The position numbers were made by a program, and so were the translations under genes. A stretch of 64,000 bases of DNA from Nocardiopsis ganjiahuensis DSM 45031 (GTDB taxonomy: Bacteria; Actinomycetota; Actinomycetes; Streptosporangiales; Streptosporangiaceae): the NCBI RefSeq assembly GCF_000341085.1, contig NZ_ANBA01000002.1:1-64000 (forward strand), written 5' to 3'. How positions within the stretch are numbered: position 1 is the stretch's first letter; each line of letters begins with the position of its first letter. The notes beneath the pieces were generated by a model. It worked only from the letters and a program-made list of their open reading frames with translations. It had not been told where the DNA came from and searched no databases. Positions 35,388-43,595 of this stretch are shown here, one piece after another.

Positions 35388-36281
35388 ATGAGATCGAAGG
35401 ACCAGCGTTCGGGTGGGACGGGCCGTCAGCGCGTCATCGTCGTCAGCGGCGGAACGGACGGGATGGGACGCGCGCTCGCGCTCGCCCGGGCGAGGCTCGG
35501 TGACACGGTCATCGTGCTCGGCAGCAACGCGGTGAAGGGCGAGCGGCTCCTCGACGACGCCGTCCGCCTCGGCGCGAGGGGCGGGGTCGAGTTCGTCCGG
35601 GTCGACCTGGCCGACATCTCGGGGACCCGTTCCGCTGTCCGCCGGATCAGCGAGCGCCACGACGTGGTCGACGCCCTCGCCCTGTTCGCCAACCGGCAGA
35701 ACCCCGGCCGGACCCTCACCGCGGACGGTCTGGAACGGACCTTCTCCGTCTACTACCTGAGTCGTTACCTGCTCAGCCACGGGCTCAGCCCTCTGCTGCG
35801 GCGGAGCGCGACCCCCGTCGTCGTCAACGTCGCCGGTGTGGGCACGAGGGCGGGCCGTCTCCACTGGGACGACCTGCAGCTCGAGAGCGGTTACAGCACG
35901 GTCGCCGCGCAGCTCCAGGCCGGGCGCGCGAACGATCTCCTGGGAGTGTCGTTCGCCGCGCAGCCCGACAACCCGGTTCGCTACGTGCTCTACCACCCGG
36001 GCTTCACCAGAAGCGGTGACCTCACCCCGTTCCGGGCGCCGGTACGGCTGGCGCTCCGCACGCTCTCGGCGCTCGCCGCCCGTTCCGTGGACCGCTCCGT
36101 CGCACCTGTCCACGGCTTCATCGAGACCCCGCCGGAGGCGCCGTTGACAGCGGTCGACCGCGGCAGGCCCCTGCCGCTCGATCTCGAAACGCTCGATCCC
36201 TCCGACGCCGCACGACTGGACCGGGCCACCCGCGAACTCCTCCGGTCCGTCGCCCCCGAAGAGGACGCCGAGGAGGCCTGA
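35388..36281 (+). CDS. SDR-family oxidoreductase
   Basis: 297 residues from ATG at 35388 (GGAAG upstream). Short-chain dehydrogenase fold with a modified cofactor motif VVSGGTDGMGRALAL. The active-site region is altered: the Tyr-x-x-x-Lys pair is not obvious after VVNVAGVGTRAGRLHW, and QAGRANDLL appears where YxxSK is expected. It may therefore be a degenerate or non-classical member. Divergent from an HxlR regulator; an imperfect dyad at about 35346-35364 (GTACCGAAAGTAAC) could be its operator. Confidence 0.78.
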   Translation: MRSKDQRSGGTGRQRVIVVSGGTDGMGRALALARARLGDTVIVLGSNAVKGERLLDDAVRLGARGGVEFVRVDLADISGTRSAVRRISERHDVVDALALFANRQNPGRTLTADGLERTFSVYYLSRYLLSHGLSPLLRRSATPVVVNVAGVGTRAGRLHWDDLQLESGYSTVAAQLQAGRANDLLGVSFAAQPDNPVRYVLYHPGFTRSGDLTPFRAPVRLALRTLSALAARSVDRSVAPVHGFIETPPEAPLTAVDRGRPLPLDLETLDPSDAARLDRATRELLRSVAPEEDAEEA

Positions 36282-36321
36282 CACGGCCCCGGACGGCGAT
36301 CCCGGCCCGGGGCCGGATGGT

Positions 36322-36768
36322 TCAGCGGGAGCCCCCTGAGCTACCGCCCCCGCTTCCCGAGGTGCGGCGGTTGCTCTCCTTCTGGAGGGCGTCGACCAGC
36401 TCCTTCTTGGTCATCCGGGACCGGCCGGAGATGTCGAGCTGCTTGGCCCGCTCGTACAGGTGGTCCTTGGTGGCCTCGGCGTCGATCCCGCCCGCCGTGG
36501 GCCGGTCCCGACCAGGGCGTTTCCCGGCACTCGGGTTCTTCGCCTGCTGGTCCGACGGGCCCTTCTTGTTCCCCTGCTTGGCCTCCCAGTGGTCACCCAC
36601 CTTCTCGAACCCGCGTTTGACAGCGGCGAAGGCGACCCGGTGGGCCCGCTCGCCCTCCCCGTACTCCTCGACCGCGCTGTCGTGCGCCTCGATCCAGGTG
36701 CGCTGCGCCTTCTCCGGCGACCGGCGCAGGGTGTCCGGCAGTTCGTCCACTCCCGGCATCGTTCTCAT
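36322..36768 (-). CDS. ChaB-family protein with Rho-type C-terminal motif
   Basis: 148 residues from ATG at 36768. The N-terminal ChaB domain is clear (VDELPDTLRRSPEKAQRTWI, then HRVAFAAVKRGFEK). A Lys/Gly linker leads to a short SAP/Rho-N-like helix (LYERAKQLDISGRSRMTKKE) that usually binds nucleic acid, and a Gly/Ser tail. ChaB proteins in actinomycetes are small cytoplasmic proteins of unclear, stress-linked role. A GTTT-N16-GGTTAG sequence upstream may be a SigB-like promoter. Confidence 0.85.
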   Translation of the reverse strand: MRTMPGVDELPDTLRRSPEKAQRTWIEAHDSAVEEYGEGERAHRVAFAAVKRGFEKVGDHWEAKQGNKKGPSDQQAKNPSAGKRPGRDRPTAGGIDAEATKDHLYERAKQLDISGRSRMTKKELVDALQKESNRRTSGSGGGSSGGSR

Positions 36769-36839
36769 CTCCCGTCGGTTCGGGGTCCTTCGTCCTCCCT
36801 GGTGGCGGCTCCGCCGCCATGCCGTTCTCCCTCATCGCC

Positions 36840-36865
36840 CTAACCGGAACCGGCTCCGGACAAAC
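36840..36865 (-). promoter_or_regulatory. Possible SigB-like promoter of the ChaB gene
   Basis: Minus strand GTTT (36865-36862), 16 bases, then GGTTAG (36845-36840). The -10 part departs from GGGTAT, so this is weaker than the one at 34821. Confidence 0.35.
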
Positions 36866-36928
36866 GTCGGCCTCCCCGGGCCGTTCCCGAGCCGCTCTTG
36901 GAGGTTCATGAACAGGTGGGGCCGCCGG

Positions 36929-37663
36929 TCAGGCCGGGCCGGTGGAGCCGGTGAAGAGCACCAGCAGGGGCAGGGCGAGGTTGTTGACGACGTGCACGGC
37001 CACGGCGGGCCAGATCGAACCGCTGCGCCGCATCACCTCCGCGGCGACGACGCCCACCACGAACGCCGCGGGCAGGATGATGTTGACGCCGTGGAAGAGC
37101 GCGAAGATCGCGGAGCTGCCCAGGACCCCGACGAGGGGGCCGTGGCGCAGCAGGGCGTTGGCGATCACACCGCGGAAGAGGAACTCCTCGCCGACGGGGG
37201 TCAGCACGGACAGGAACAGGATGGTCAGGATCAGGGCGACCGTGCCCCCGCCCGCGGCCTCGTAGTACATGCCCTGCGGGTTGTCGTCGAAGCCGGTCAG
37301 GGCGGTGATGCCGAGAACCAGCGCGCCCTTGGCGACCAGCGCGGCCACGCCCCAGGCCGCGCCGACGAGCATCCAGCGCCAGGTGGTGCGGCGGACGCCG
37401 AAGGCCGCGAGCGAGCGGACGCGCGCCAGGTAGGCCACGGCGAAACCGGCGAGCCCGCCGATCCCGGACCACGCGGACACGAGGAGCCCGAAGGCCACCG
37501 GGCCCAGGTCCAGGGGCCCGAGCGATCCGAAGAACAGCAGCGCGACCACGCTGATCGCCATGGCCAGGAGGCCGAGCGCGATCTCCGGCCAGCCCGGGCG
37601 TACCGGTGGCGCGCTGTCGGCCGGGACCTGGCGCGGCGGTCGGGTGGGGTGGTCGGTCGGCAT
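36929..37663 (-). CDS. CPBP-family intramembrane metalloprotease
   Basis: 244 residues from ATG at 37663 with AAGGAG upstream. About seven membrane helices. The CPBP (Rce1/Abi) motifs are complete: GEEFLFRG, a second-motif histidine in IFALFHGVN and a third in AVHVVNNLAL. Family members cut or process membrane-bound peptides or proteins; some protect against self-made bacteriocins. It is last in a minus-strand run of ABC-2 transporter, GPP34 protein and protease. Confidence 0.9.
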   Translation of the reverse strand: MPTDHPTRPPRQVPADSAPPVRPGWPEIALGLLAMAISVVALLFFGSLGPLDLGPVAFGLLVSAWSGIGGLAGFAVAYLARVRSLAAFGVRRTTWRWMLVGAAWGVAALVAKGALVLGITALTGFDDNPQGMYYEAAGGGTVALILTILFLSVLTPVGEEFLFRGVIANALLRHGPLVGVLGSSAIFALFHGVNIILPAAFVVGVVAAEVMRRSGSIWPAVAVHVVNNLALPLLVLFTGSTGPA

Positions 37664-37706
37664 GAGGGGCTCCTTCTTCGGTGGGACCGGTCGGCTCCGG
37701 TCGCGG

Positions 37707-38348
37707 CTAGTTGGTGCCGGCCCTGCGGTTGACGACGGCGGCGAGGACCGCGTTGCGCATACCGGGGACCTCGGCCTCGAAGCGTTCGTGGAGCGCCTTG
37801 AACTCCGCGCGGTGCCGCTGGCGTTCCTTCGTGCTGAAGACCGTCCAGACGTCGCCGTCGACCGCGATCGCGGCCAGGGCGACGTCCTCGGCGGGGGCGG
37901 TGGCCGGGCCGGACCCGGCGAGAACCGCGGCGCGCACCCGCTCCCGGAGTTCACGGACCCGGTCGGGGTGGCTGGGCGTGACCTCGCGTGTGGGGAACAC
38001 CCCCAGCACCCGGCGGCGGGCCACCGTGACCGAGCCGTTCGCGGCGAGCTGCTCGCGCACGGCGCCCTCCGCCGTCCACGCCCGGTCCGGAACGGCGTTG
38101 ACCCAGTGGCTCGGCTCCTTCGGGGACAGACCCGCCAGCACCTCGGCCAGGAACGGGTCGTCCGGGGTCCGGGCGGGGTCGCGCTCCGCCCTGCCGCCGC
38201 GGTCGCGGAGCAGCCCGCCGAGGATCAGCTCGGTGAGGGCGGCGGCGCGCAGCAGGCTGCCGCGGTAGGTGGTGCTGACCGGGTCGAACCGGCCCTTGTC
38301 GATGTCGTAGCTGATCAGGTAGAGGCGTTGCGGCAGTGTCGGGTCCAT
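37707..38348 (-). CDS. GPP34-family phosphoinositide-binding-like protein
   Basis: 213 residues from ATG at 38348 with AAGGGAG upstream. The GPP34/GOLPH3 domain is recognised by its start LPQRLYLISYDIDKGRF, the helical LLRAAALTELILGGLLRD and later PVREL-like charged helices. Actinomycetes have many copies; eukaryotic relatives bind phosphatidylinositol phosphate at Golgi membranes. The bacterial role is unknown, probably membrane-peripheral. Sits 71 bases after the ABC-2 permease stop. Confidence 0.85.
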   Translation of the reverse strand: MDPTLPQRLYLISYDIDKGRFDPVSTTYRGSLLRAAALTELILGGLLRDRGGRAERDPARTPDDPFLAEVLAGLSPKEPSHWVNAVPDRAWTAEGAVREQLAANGSVTVARRRVLGVFPTREVTPSHPDRVRELRERVRAAVLAGSGPATAPAEDVALAAIAVDGDVWTVFSTKERQRHRAEFKALHERFEAEVPGMRNAVLAAVVNRRAGTN

Positions 38349-38419
38349 GTCGTTCTCCCTTGGTTCTTCGCGGAGTCGGGTGTCGGTACCACCCTGGCCA
38401 CAGGCCCCTCGCGGGACCG

Positions 38420-39136
38420 TCAGCGACGCGGCTCCCAACGGAAGACCCGGGCGGCCAGGACGACGGCGACGGCGACCCAGGCCAGGGTGGGCGCCAGCAG
38501 GAACAGGGAGTCCGCGACGGACGCGCCGCCGTTCCAGGCGTTGACGACCAGCTCGGCGGCGGAACCGCCGGGGAGCAGGCGCTTGAGCTGGGTGAGCTCC
38601 TCGGTGCCGGTGAACCCCACCCATCCGACGATCGCGAGCACCCCGACGAGGACGGGCAGCGTGGTCACCTGGGCGTGTTCGGGCGAGTTGGTCACCCCGG
38701 CCGTGGCCAGTGCCAGGCCGACCATCATGACCACCGTCGCGAGGACGGACACGACCAGCAGGAGCAGTTCGGCGGGCGGGTCGGCGACCACGGACAGCAC
38801 GGTCAGGATCACGGCCACCTGGGCCACCGTGATGAGGGTGACCGGCAGCAGCAGCCCGGCGAGGATGCGGGGGTCGTCCAGCGCCGTGGAGCGCAGCCGC
38901 TTGAGGAAGAGGTTCTGGCGGCGTGAGGCGAGCGTGGTCACAGCGGTGGTGTAGAGCCCCATCGTCACCACGAGGAACATCAGAACGGCGGCGACGGCCC
39001 CGAGGTCCAGGCCCGGAATGCGGTCGTGCAGGTACATGTAGAACGCGCTGGAAGCAGCGGGGATGATGAGCATGGTCACCAGAACCAGCCGGTTCCGGAA
39101 GATCTGGATCAGCTCACTCCGAGCGATCGCGAGCAT
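38420..39136 (-). CDS. ABC-2 type transporter permease
   Basis: 238 residues from ATG at 39136. Six membrane helices, with the ABC-2 pattern of an N-terminal SELIQIFRNRLVLVTMLI helix and a coupling region FLKRLRSTALDDPRI. Pairs with the ATPase gene 64 bases upstream. Such pairs export drugs, antibiotics or lipids. Neighbouring two-component genes and the 73-bp element suggest induction by a membrane-active signal. Confidence 0.88.
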   Translation of the reverse strand: MLAIARSELIQIFRNRLVLVTMLIIPAASSAFYMYLHDRIPGLDLGAVAAVLMFLVVTMGLYTTAVTTLASRRQNLFLKRLRSTALDDPRILAGLLLPVTLITVAQVAVILTVLSVVADPPAELLLLVVSVLATVVMMVGLALATAGVTNSPEHAQVTTLPVLVGVLAIVGWVGFTGTEELTQLKRLLPGGSAAELVVNAWNGGASVADSLFLLAPTLAWVAVAVVLAARVFRWEPRR

Positions 39137-39200
39137 GGTGAAGGTCCTCTTGTCGGAAGGTGCGGGACGGGCGGTGAAGGGCGGCGGCTGCGGCTGCGGT

Positions 39201-40103
39201 CTACGCGGCCCGCTCGCTGCCGATGGAGCGGAAGACGTCGTCGAGCCGGGTCGGTCCGGCCTGGAGTTCCCGCAGCTCCACCGCGTGGTCCTCGGCCCAG
39301 CCGAGGAGTACGTGCAGGTCCTTCTGGAGCCCGAGGGTCTCCACGAGGAAGGTCCCGTCGCTCTCGCGGGTCGCCGGGATCGGCAGCTCCGGGGCGGACG
39401 GCGGAAGGGCGAAGCGGATCGTGGCGGGCAGGGTCCGCGTCAGTTCGGCGACGGTCCCCTCCCGGTGGAAGACCCCCTGGTGCATGAGCCCGATCCGGTC
39501 CGCGCGCTGCTGCGCCTCCTCCAGGTAGTGCGTGGTCAGCACGATGGTGGAGCCGTCCTCACGGAGCCGGTCCACGGCGTCCCACAGGTCGTCCCTGGAC
39601 TGGATGTCCAGTCCGGTGGTGGGCTCGTCCAGGAAGACCAGTTCCGGGGTTCCGTACACGGCGGTGGCGAAGTCCAGACGCCGTTTCTCGCCGCCGGAGA
39701 GCTGGGACACCTTCGTCCCGGCCTTGTCCGTGAGGCCGACGACGCCGAGCAGGCGCTCGACCCGGTCCGTGCGCCGGGTGAGGCTGCCGATCAGCCGGAC
39801 CGACTCCCGCACGGTCAGGTCCGGGGAGAACCCGCTCTCCTGCAGCATGATCCCGGTCCGGGGGCGCACGGCGGCCCGCTCGCGCGGATTCCGGCCGAAG
39901 ACCCGCACGGTGCCCGAGCTGGCGGCGCGGTGGCCCTCGACCGTCTCCAGGGTGGAGGTCTTGCCCGCGCCGTTCGTGCCGAGCAGGGCGTAGAACTCCC
40001 CCCGCCCCACCTGGAAGGACAGGTCCTTGACGGCGTGGAAGTCGCCGTACCTGACGTTGAGGCGCTCGACGTCGATGACTGGTGTCGCGGCTGATGAGGT
40101 CAT
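39201..40103 (-). CDS. ABC transporter ATP-binding protein
   Basis: 300 residues from ATG at 40103. Walker A GTNGAGKTST near residue 42, Q-loop MLQESGF, signature LSGGE near 138, Walker B VFLDEPTTGLD near 158 and the switch histidine in TTHYLEEAQ. The C-terminal domain (~residue 215 on) is of the drug-exporter (DrrA/CcmA) kind. Drives the permease encoded next. Its upstream region carries copy B of the 73-bp element. Confidence 0.92.
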   Translation of the reverse strand: MTSSAATPVIDVERLNVRYGDFHAVKDLSFQVGRGEFYALLGTNGAGKTSTLETVEGHRAASSGTVRVFGRNPRERAAVRPRTGIMLQESGFSPDLTVRESVRLIGSLTRRTDRVERLLGVVGLTDKAGTKVSQLSGGEKRRLDFATAVYGTPELVFLDEPTTGLDIQSRDDLWDAVDRLREDGSTIVLTTHYLEEAQQRADRIGLMHQGVFHREGTVAELTRTLPATIRFALPPSAPELPIPATRESDGTFLVETLGLQKDLHVLLGWAEDHAVELRELQAGPTRLDDVFRSIGSERAA

Positions 40104-40132
40104 GCACCCATTCCAGCCGCCGGAGCGCTTTC

Positions 40133-40205
40133 CCGGCAGTGCGGCCACGTCACCTCTTCGGCGTGACGTTTCTCCAGGTGAAGACATGACGTGGTGTCAC
40201 TGGTG
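40133..40205 (-). promoter_or_regulatory. 73-bp regulatory element, copy B
   Basis: Matches copy A at 19992-20064 at 53 of 73 positions with no gaps. The dyads keep the same spacing of about 35 bases: ACGTCAC (40147-40153) with GTGACG (40163-40168), and ATGACGTGGTGTCAC (40186-40200). It lies between the ABC ATPase gene and the divergent sensor kinase, so it may control both. Confidence 0.7.
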
Positions 40206-40266
40206 GCGCGGCGCGGCCGGAAGAATACTGGGTGGGACCCCGCTGCCGGCTCCCGGAAGGGCCCAC

Positions 40267-41403
40267 ATGACGTTCGAGCGCACCGAGGTGACGCAGGGAC
40301 ACCTGCGCTCGCTCAACCTCAACATCGTGTTCGCGTCGCTCTCCGCGGTGGGGGCACTGCTGATCACGATCAACGCCGAGAACCTGTGGCAGGCCCTCCT
40401 CCTGGCTCTGGGCCTGGCGGCGGCCCTGGTGGCCCTCAAGGCGTGGTCGGTGGAGCGGCCGCTCCTGGTCGCCCTCCCCTGCCTGCTCATCGCCTCGGGC
40501 GTGTGGCTCTACGGGGCGCTGGTGACGGACACCGCGTCCGCGGCCTTCGGCCTGGCCGTGGCGGGCGCCGTGGTCGTCTTCCAGCTGCCGCGTCGCCGCC
40601 GCGCCGTGGTCACCGTCGGATTGGTCGCCTTCGTCGTCGTGGTGATCGCGGTGAGAGTGCTGATGTCCCCGGACGACGCCGGGGGTGTTCTGCTGGAGTA
40701 CGCCGTCGGCGCCACGAGCGTCTCCGTGGCGGGAATCGTCTTCGTGTCCCTCAACCAGACACTCGCCGGACTCATCGGGGAACTGGAGGAGGCCCGGGAG
40801 CGCGACGCGGAGTTGGCCGTGGCCCGGGAACGCGTACGTTTCGCCGGCGACCTGCACGACATCCAGGGCCACACGCTGCACGTGGTGAAGCTGAAGGTCG
40901 CGCTGGCCCGGAAGCTGCTGCGCAGCGACACCGACCAGGTGGAACGGGAACTGGGAGAGGTGTACGAGCTGGTCGGCGACACCATCTCCCAGACCAAGGA
41001 GCTCGCCTACGCGCAGCGGCGGCTCAACCTGTCCGCCGAGCTGGAGAACGCGAAGAACCTCTTCGAGGCCGCGGGCATCCGGGTCGACATCGACCGTGAC
41101 GCCCCGAACGACAGCGGCCCCGGACCCGCCACCGCCGCGGGTGAGCTGCTCGGCCAGGTCCTCCGGGAGACGACCACCAACATCCTGCGGCACGCCCGTG
41201 CCGAGCGGGTGCGGATCACGCTCTCCGAGTCCGGTATCACCGTCGTCAACGACGGCGCGGGCGAGGACGGGCCGCCCGAGCTCAGAGGGCTCTCCGCCCT
41301 CCGGGAACGGGTGGAGCGCGACGGCGGCACACTGACAGTGGAGCACGAGGACGGGCGGTTCCTGACCGCCGCGGCATTCCCCCAGCGGAAGGACGACCGA
41401 TGA
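40267..41403 (+). CDS. Sensor histidine kinase, DesK-like
   Basis: 378 residues from ATG at 40267. About five membrane helices (residues ~18-160) without a large external loop, as in membrane-state sensors. A linker helix leads to the HisKA_3 box FAGDLHDIQGHTLHVVKLK with the phosphorylated histidine near residue 197, then HATPase_c (RETTTNILRHARAERVRITL, N-box; DGAGEDG region). Overlaps the response regulator start (ATGA). The neighbouring ABC transporter is the likely output. Confidence 0.9.
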   Translation: MTFERTEVTQGHLRSLNLNIVFASLSAVGALLITINAENLWQALLLALGLAAALVALKAWSVERPLLVALPCLLIASGVWLYGALVTDTASAAFGLAVAGAVVVFQLPRRRRAVVTVGLVAFVVVVIAVRVLMSPDDAGGVLLEYAVGATSVSVAGIVFVSLNQTLAGLIGELEEARERDAELAVARERVRFAGDLHDIQGHTLHVVKLKVALARKLLRSDTDQVERELGEVYELVGDTISQTKELAYAQRRLNLSAELENAKNLFEAAGIRVDIDRDAPNDSGPGPATAAGELLGQVLRETTTNILRHARAERVRITLSESGITVVNDGAGEDGPPELRGLSALRERVERDGGTLTVEHEDGRFLTAAAFPQRKDDR

Positions 41404-42002
41404 CCACCGTGGTACTCGCCGACGACGAGGCGCTCCTGCGCAAGGCCCTGGCCGCGCTGCTCCCGTTGGAGGGCGAGATCACCGTGCTGGCCGAGGCCGA
41501 GGACGGGGAGTCCGCGGTCGCCGCCACGCTGGGCCACCGGCCGGACGTGCTCGTCATCGACCTGGAGATGCCCGGCGTGGACGGGCTCGGTGCCGTGGCG
41601 GCGATCCGACGCGAGCTGCCCGACCAGGTGATCCTGATGCTGACCCGGCACGCCCGCCCCGGGGTGCTGCGCAGGGCGCTCAAGCTCGGGGTGCAGGGCT
41701 TCGTGAGCAAGTCGGCGGAACCGGCGCACATCACCTCGGTCATCACGGCCCTGCACGAGGGCAGGCGGTGGGTGGACCCGGACGTCTCCGCGCTCGCGAT
41801 CATCGACGACAACCCGCTCACCGACCGCGAGCTCGACGTGCTGCGGGCGACCAGCGACGGGTACTCGGCCGCCGACATCGCCGCCCGGCTCCACCTGGCG
41901 GAGGGCACGGTGCGCAACTACCTCTCGAACGCGATGCAGAAGACCCAGACCCGGAACCGGCACGAGGCCGCGCGGTACGCCCGCGAGCACGACTGGCTCT
42001 AG
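41400..42002 (+). CDS. Response regulator, NarL/LuxR type (DesR-like)
   Basis: 200 residues from ATG at 41400. Receiver domain with DDE acidic pocket, phospho-acceptor Asp near residue 54 (VIDLEMPGVDGL) and a conserved Lys in GFVSKSAEP. The LuxR helix-turn-helix is LTDRELDVLRATSDGYSAADIA followed by EGTVRNYLSNAM. NYLSNAMQKTQTRNR is the DesR-like recognition form. Partner of the overlapping kinase; a candidate binder of the 73-bp element. Confidence 0.92.
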   Translation: MTTVVLADDEALLRKALAALLPLEGEITVLAEAEDGESAVAATLGHRPDVLVIDLEMPGVDGLGAVAAIRRELPDQVILMLTRHARPGVLRRALKLGVQGFVSKSAEPAHITSVITALHEGRRWVDPDVSALAIIDDNPLTDRELDVLRATSDGYSAADIAARLHLAEGTVRNYLSNAMQKTQTRNRHEAARYAREHDWL

Positions 42003-42020
42003 CCACCCGGCACTGCCTGA

Positions 42021-42076
42021 CGGCAGCGGCGGGTGGCCGTGGCGGGTGGCAGTGCCCGGTGGCAGCGGCGGGTGGC
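42021..42076. repeat. Short degenerate tandem repeat
   Basis: GGCAGCGGCGGGTGGC occurs twice within about 56 bases, with intermediate GGCGGGTGGCAG copies. Lies between convergent gene ends; probably replication slippage, maybe also forming terminator structure. Confidence 0.4.
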
Positions 42077-42081
42077 ACCGG

Positions 42082-42906
42082 CTAGGGCTTGACCGACCCC
42101 CTCTTCCCCATCAGCTCCGCGGAGCGGGCGGCGGTCGCCGTGGCCGACACGGCGGCCCGGCGGCTGAGGAACCGCGCCACGGACGTGGCGAACACGTTGC
42201 CCGGGCGCGACACGGTGCTCGGAGTGGACCTGCGGCGGCCGAGTGCCCGCACCAGGGCCGCGGCGACCTGCTCCGGGGTCTGGAAACCGCTGTTCGGGTA
42301 CCCCTCGTCACCGATGCCGTCGAAGAACTCCGTCCGGGTCAGGCCCGGGGAGAACGCCATGGTGCGCAGCCCGCTGCCCCGGGTCTCCCACCACAGCGCC
42401 TCGGTGAAGCTGAGCACGAACGCCTTGCTCGCCGCGTAGACGGCCATCCCCGGGATCGGCTGGTAGGCGGCCATGCTGGCGATGTTGACCAGGTAGCCGC
42501 CCCTCGCCTCGGTCAGGCGGCCCACGAACGCGCGGCTGACGTCCACGACCGCGGACACGTTCAGCGCGAGCATCCTCTCGAGCTCGGCGGGGTCCTGGTC
42601 CCGGAAGGCTCCGTCCGCGCCGATCCCGGCGTTGTTGACGAGGCCGGTGACGCGGATGCCGCGGCGGTCGACCTCCGCGGCCAGTTCCCTGCCCGCGCCC
42701 GGCCGTGTGAGGTCGGCGGGGACGGTCTCGGCCCCGACCCCGTGGGCGGCGCGCAGCTCCGCCGAGAGCGCCTCCAGCCGTTCGGTGCGGCGGGCGACGA
42801 GCACGAGGTCCGATCCCCGCGCGGCGAGTTCGCGGGCCACGGCGGCCCCAATTCCCGAGCTGGCTCCGGTGATGAGCGTGGTCTGAGCGGCATGGTCGAT
42901 CGTCAT
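42082..42906 (-). CDS. SDR-family oxidoreductase
   Basis: 274 residues from ATG at 42906. Classical motifs: TGASSGIGAAVA, NNAGIGADG, IASMAA with catalytic Ser, YAASK with Tyr/Lys and SPGLTRTEFF. This is the DltE/YqjQ-like branch that often reduces lipid ketones, though substrate is unknown. The C-terminal 40 residues extend beyond the core. Start lies six bases after a TACAGT -10 box, so the transcript is probably leaderless. Divergent from TetR at 42981. Confidence 0.9.
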   Translation of the reverse strand: MTIDHAAQTTLITGASSGIGAAVARELAARGSDLVLVARRTERLEALSAELRAAHGVGAETVPADLTRPGAGRELAAEVDRRGIRVTGLVNNAGIGADGAFRDQDPAELERMLALNVSAVVDVSRAFVGRLTEARGGYLVNIASMAAYQPIPGMAVYAASKAFVLSFTEALWWETRGSGLRTMAFSPGLTRTEFFDGIGDEGYPNSGFQTPEQVAAALVRALGRRRSTPSTVSRPGNVFATSVARFLSRRAAVSATATAARSAELMGKRGSVKP

Positions 42907-42980
42907 GATGACACTGTACGCCAAACTTGACACCAAGTGCCAGCTTTGCCGCGAAGTGCCCACCTGCGTACAGTCGAGGC
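42907..42980. promoter_or_regulatory. Symmetrical divergent leaderless promoters with TetR operator
   Basis: Each side has GCGTACAGT followed by six bases and the start codon: plus strand TACAGT at 42969-42974 before GTG 42981, minus strand at 42918-42913 before ATG 42906. The plus promoter has TTGCCG 17 bases before. A dyad ACTTG-acac-CAAGT (42925-42938) and repeated AAGTGCC boxes fit a TetR operator controlling both genes. Confidence 0.6.
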
Positions 42981-43595
42981 GTGTCCAACGAAGAGCCCCG
43001 CCCCGGCCTGCGGGAACGCACGCGACGGGCGGTCCACCGCGAGATCGCCGAGACCGGCATGGCCCTCTTCCTCGAGCACGGCTTCGAGGAGACGACCATC
43101 GACCAGATCGCGGAGGCCGCCGGGATCTCCCGCCGCTCCTTCTTCCGCTACTTCGCGTCGAAGGAGGACGTGGTCCTCGGCGACCTGATCGACCGGGGCC
43201 GGAACGTCCACGCGGCGTTGCTGGAACGGCCGGCCGAGGAGGGCCCCTGGGAGGCCCTGCGAGCCGCGCTGATGGCGCTGCGCGAGGACACGGCGATCGA
43301 CACCCGGCCCGAGACCGAGCTCCGGATCGGCCGCATGCTGTACCGCTCCCCCTCGTTGCGCGCCCGCAGCCTGGAGAAGCACCTCGCCTGGCAGGAACTG
43401 CTCGTGCCCGAACTCGCCCGGCGCCTGCGCGCCGCGGACGGCCTGGACCCGGCCTCGGCCGAACACCGCGCCGCCGCCCTCGTCGCCACGGCCCTGGCCT
43501 GCCTCGACGTGGCCGGCGAAACCTGGCTCCGGCTGGACGGCACCGTTCCGCTGGAGGACCTGTGGGACGAGGCCGTAGCCGCGGTCCGCTCCTGA
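42981..43595 (+). CDS. TetR-family transcriptional regulator
   Basis: 204 residues from GTG at 42981. N-terminal TetR helix-turn-helix: ETGMALFLEHGFEETTIDQIA, GISRRSFFRYFASKEDVVLGD. The ligand-binding part is helical with no recognisable specificity. The promoter spacing implies a leaderless transcript. It probably represses itself and the divergent SDR through the dyad between them. Confidence 0.92.
   Translation: MSNEEPRPGLRERTRRAVHREIAETGMALFLEHGFEETTIDQIAEAAGISRRSFFRYFASKEDVVLGDLIDRGRNVHAALLERPAEEGPWEALRAALMALREDTAIDTRPETELRIGRMLYRSPSLRARSLEKHLAWQELLVPELARRLRAADGLDPASAEHRAAALVATALACLDVAGETWLRLDGTVPLEDLWDEAVAAVRS

Noticed and set aside
42017..42080. CRISPR-like repeats
   Set aside because: Repeat units are short, G/C-simple and irregularly spaced with no unique spacers; slippage explains them better.
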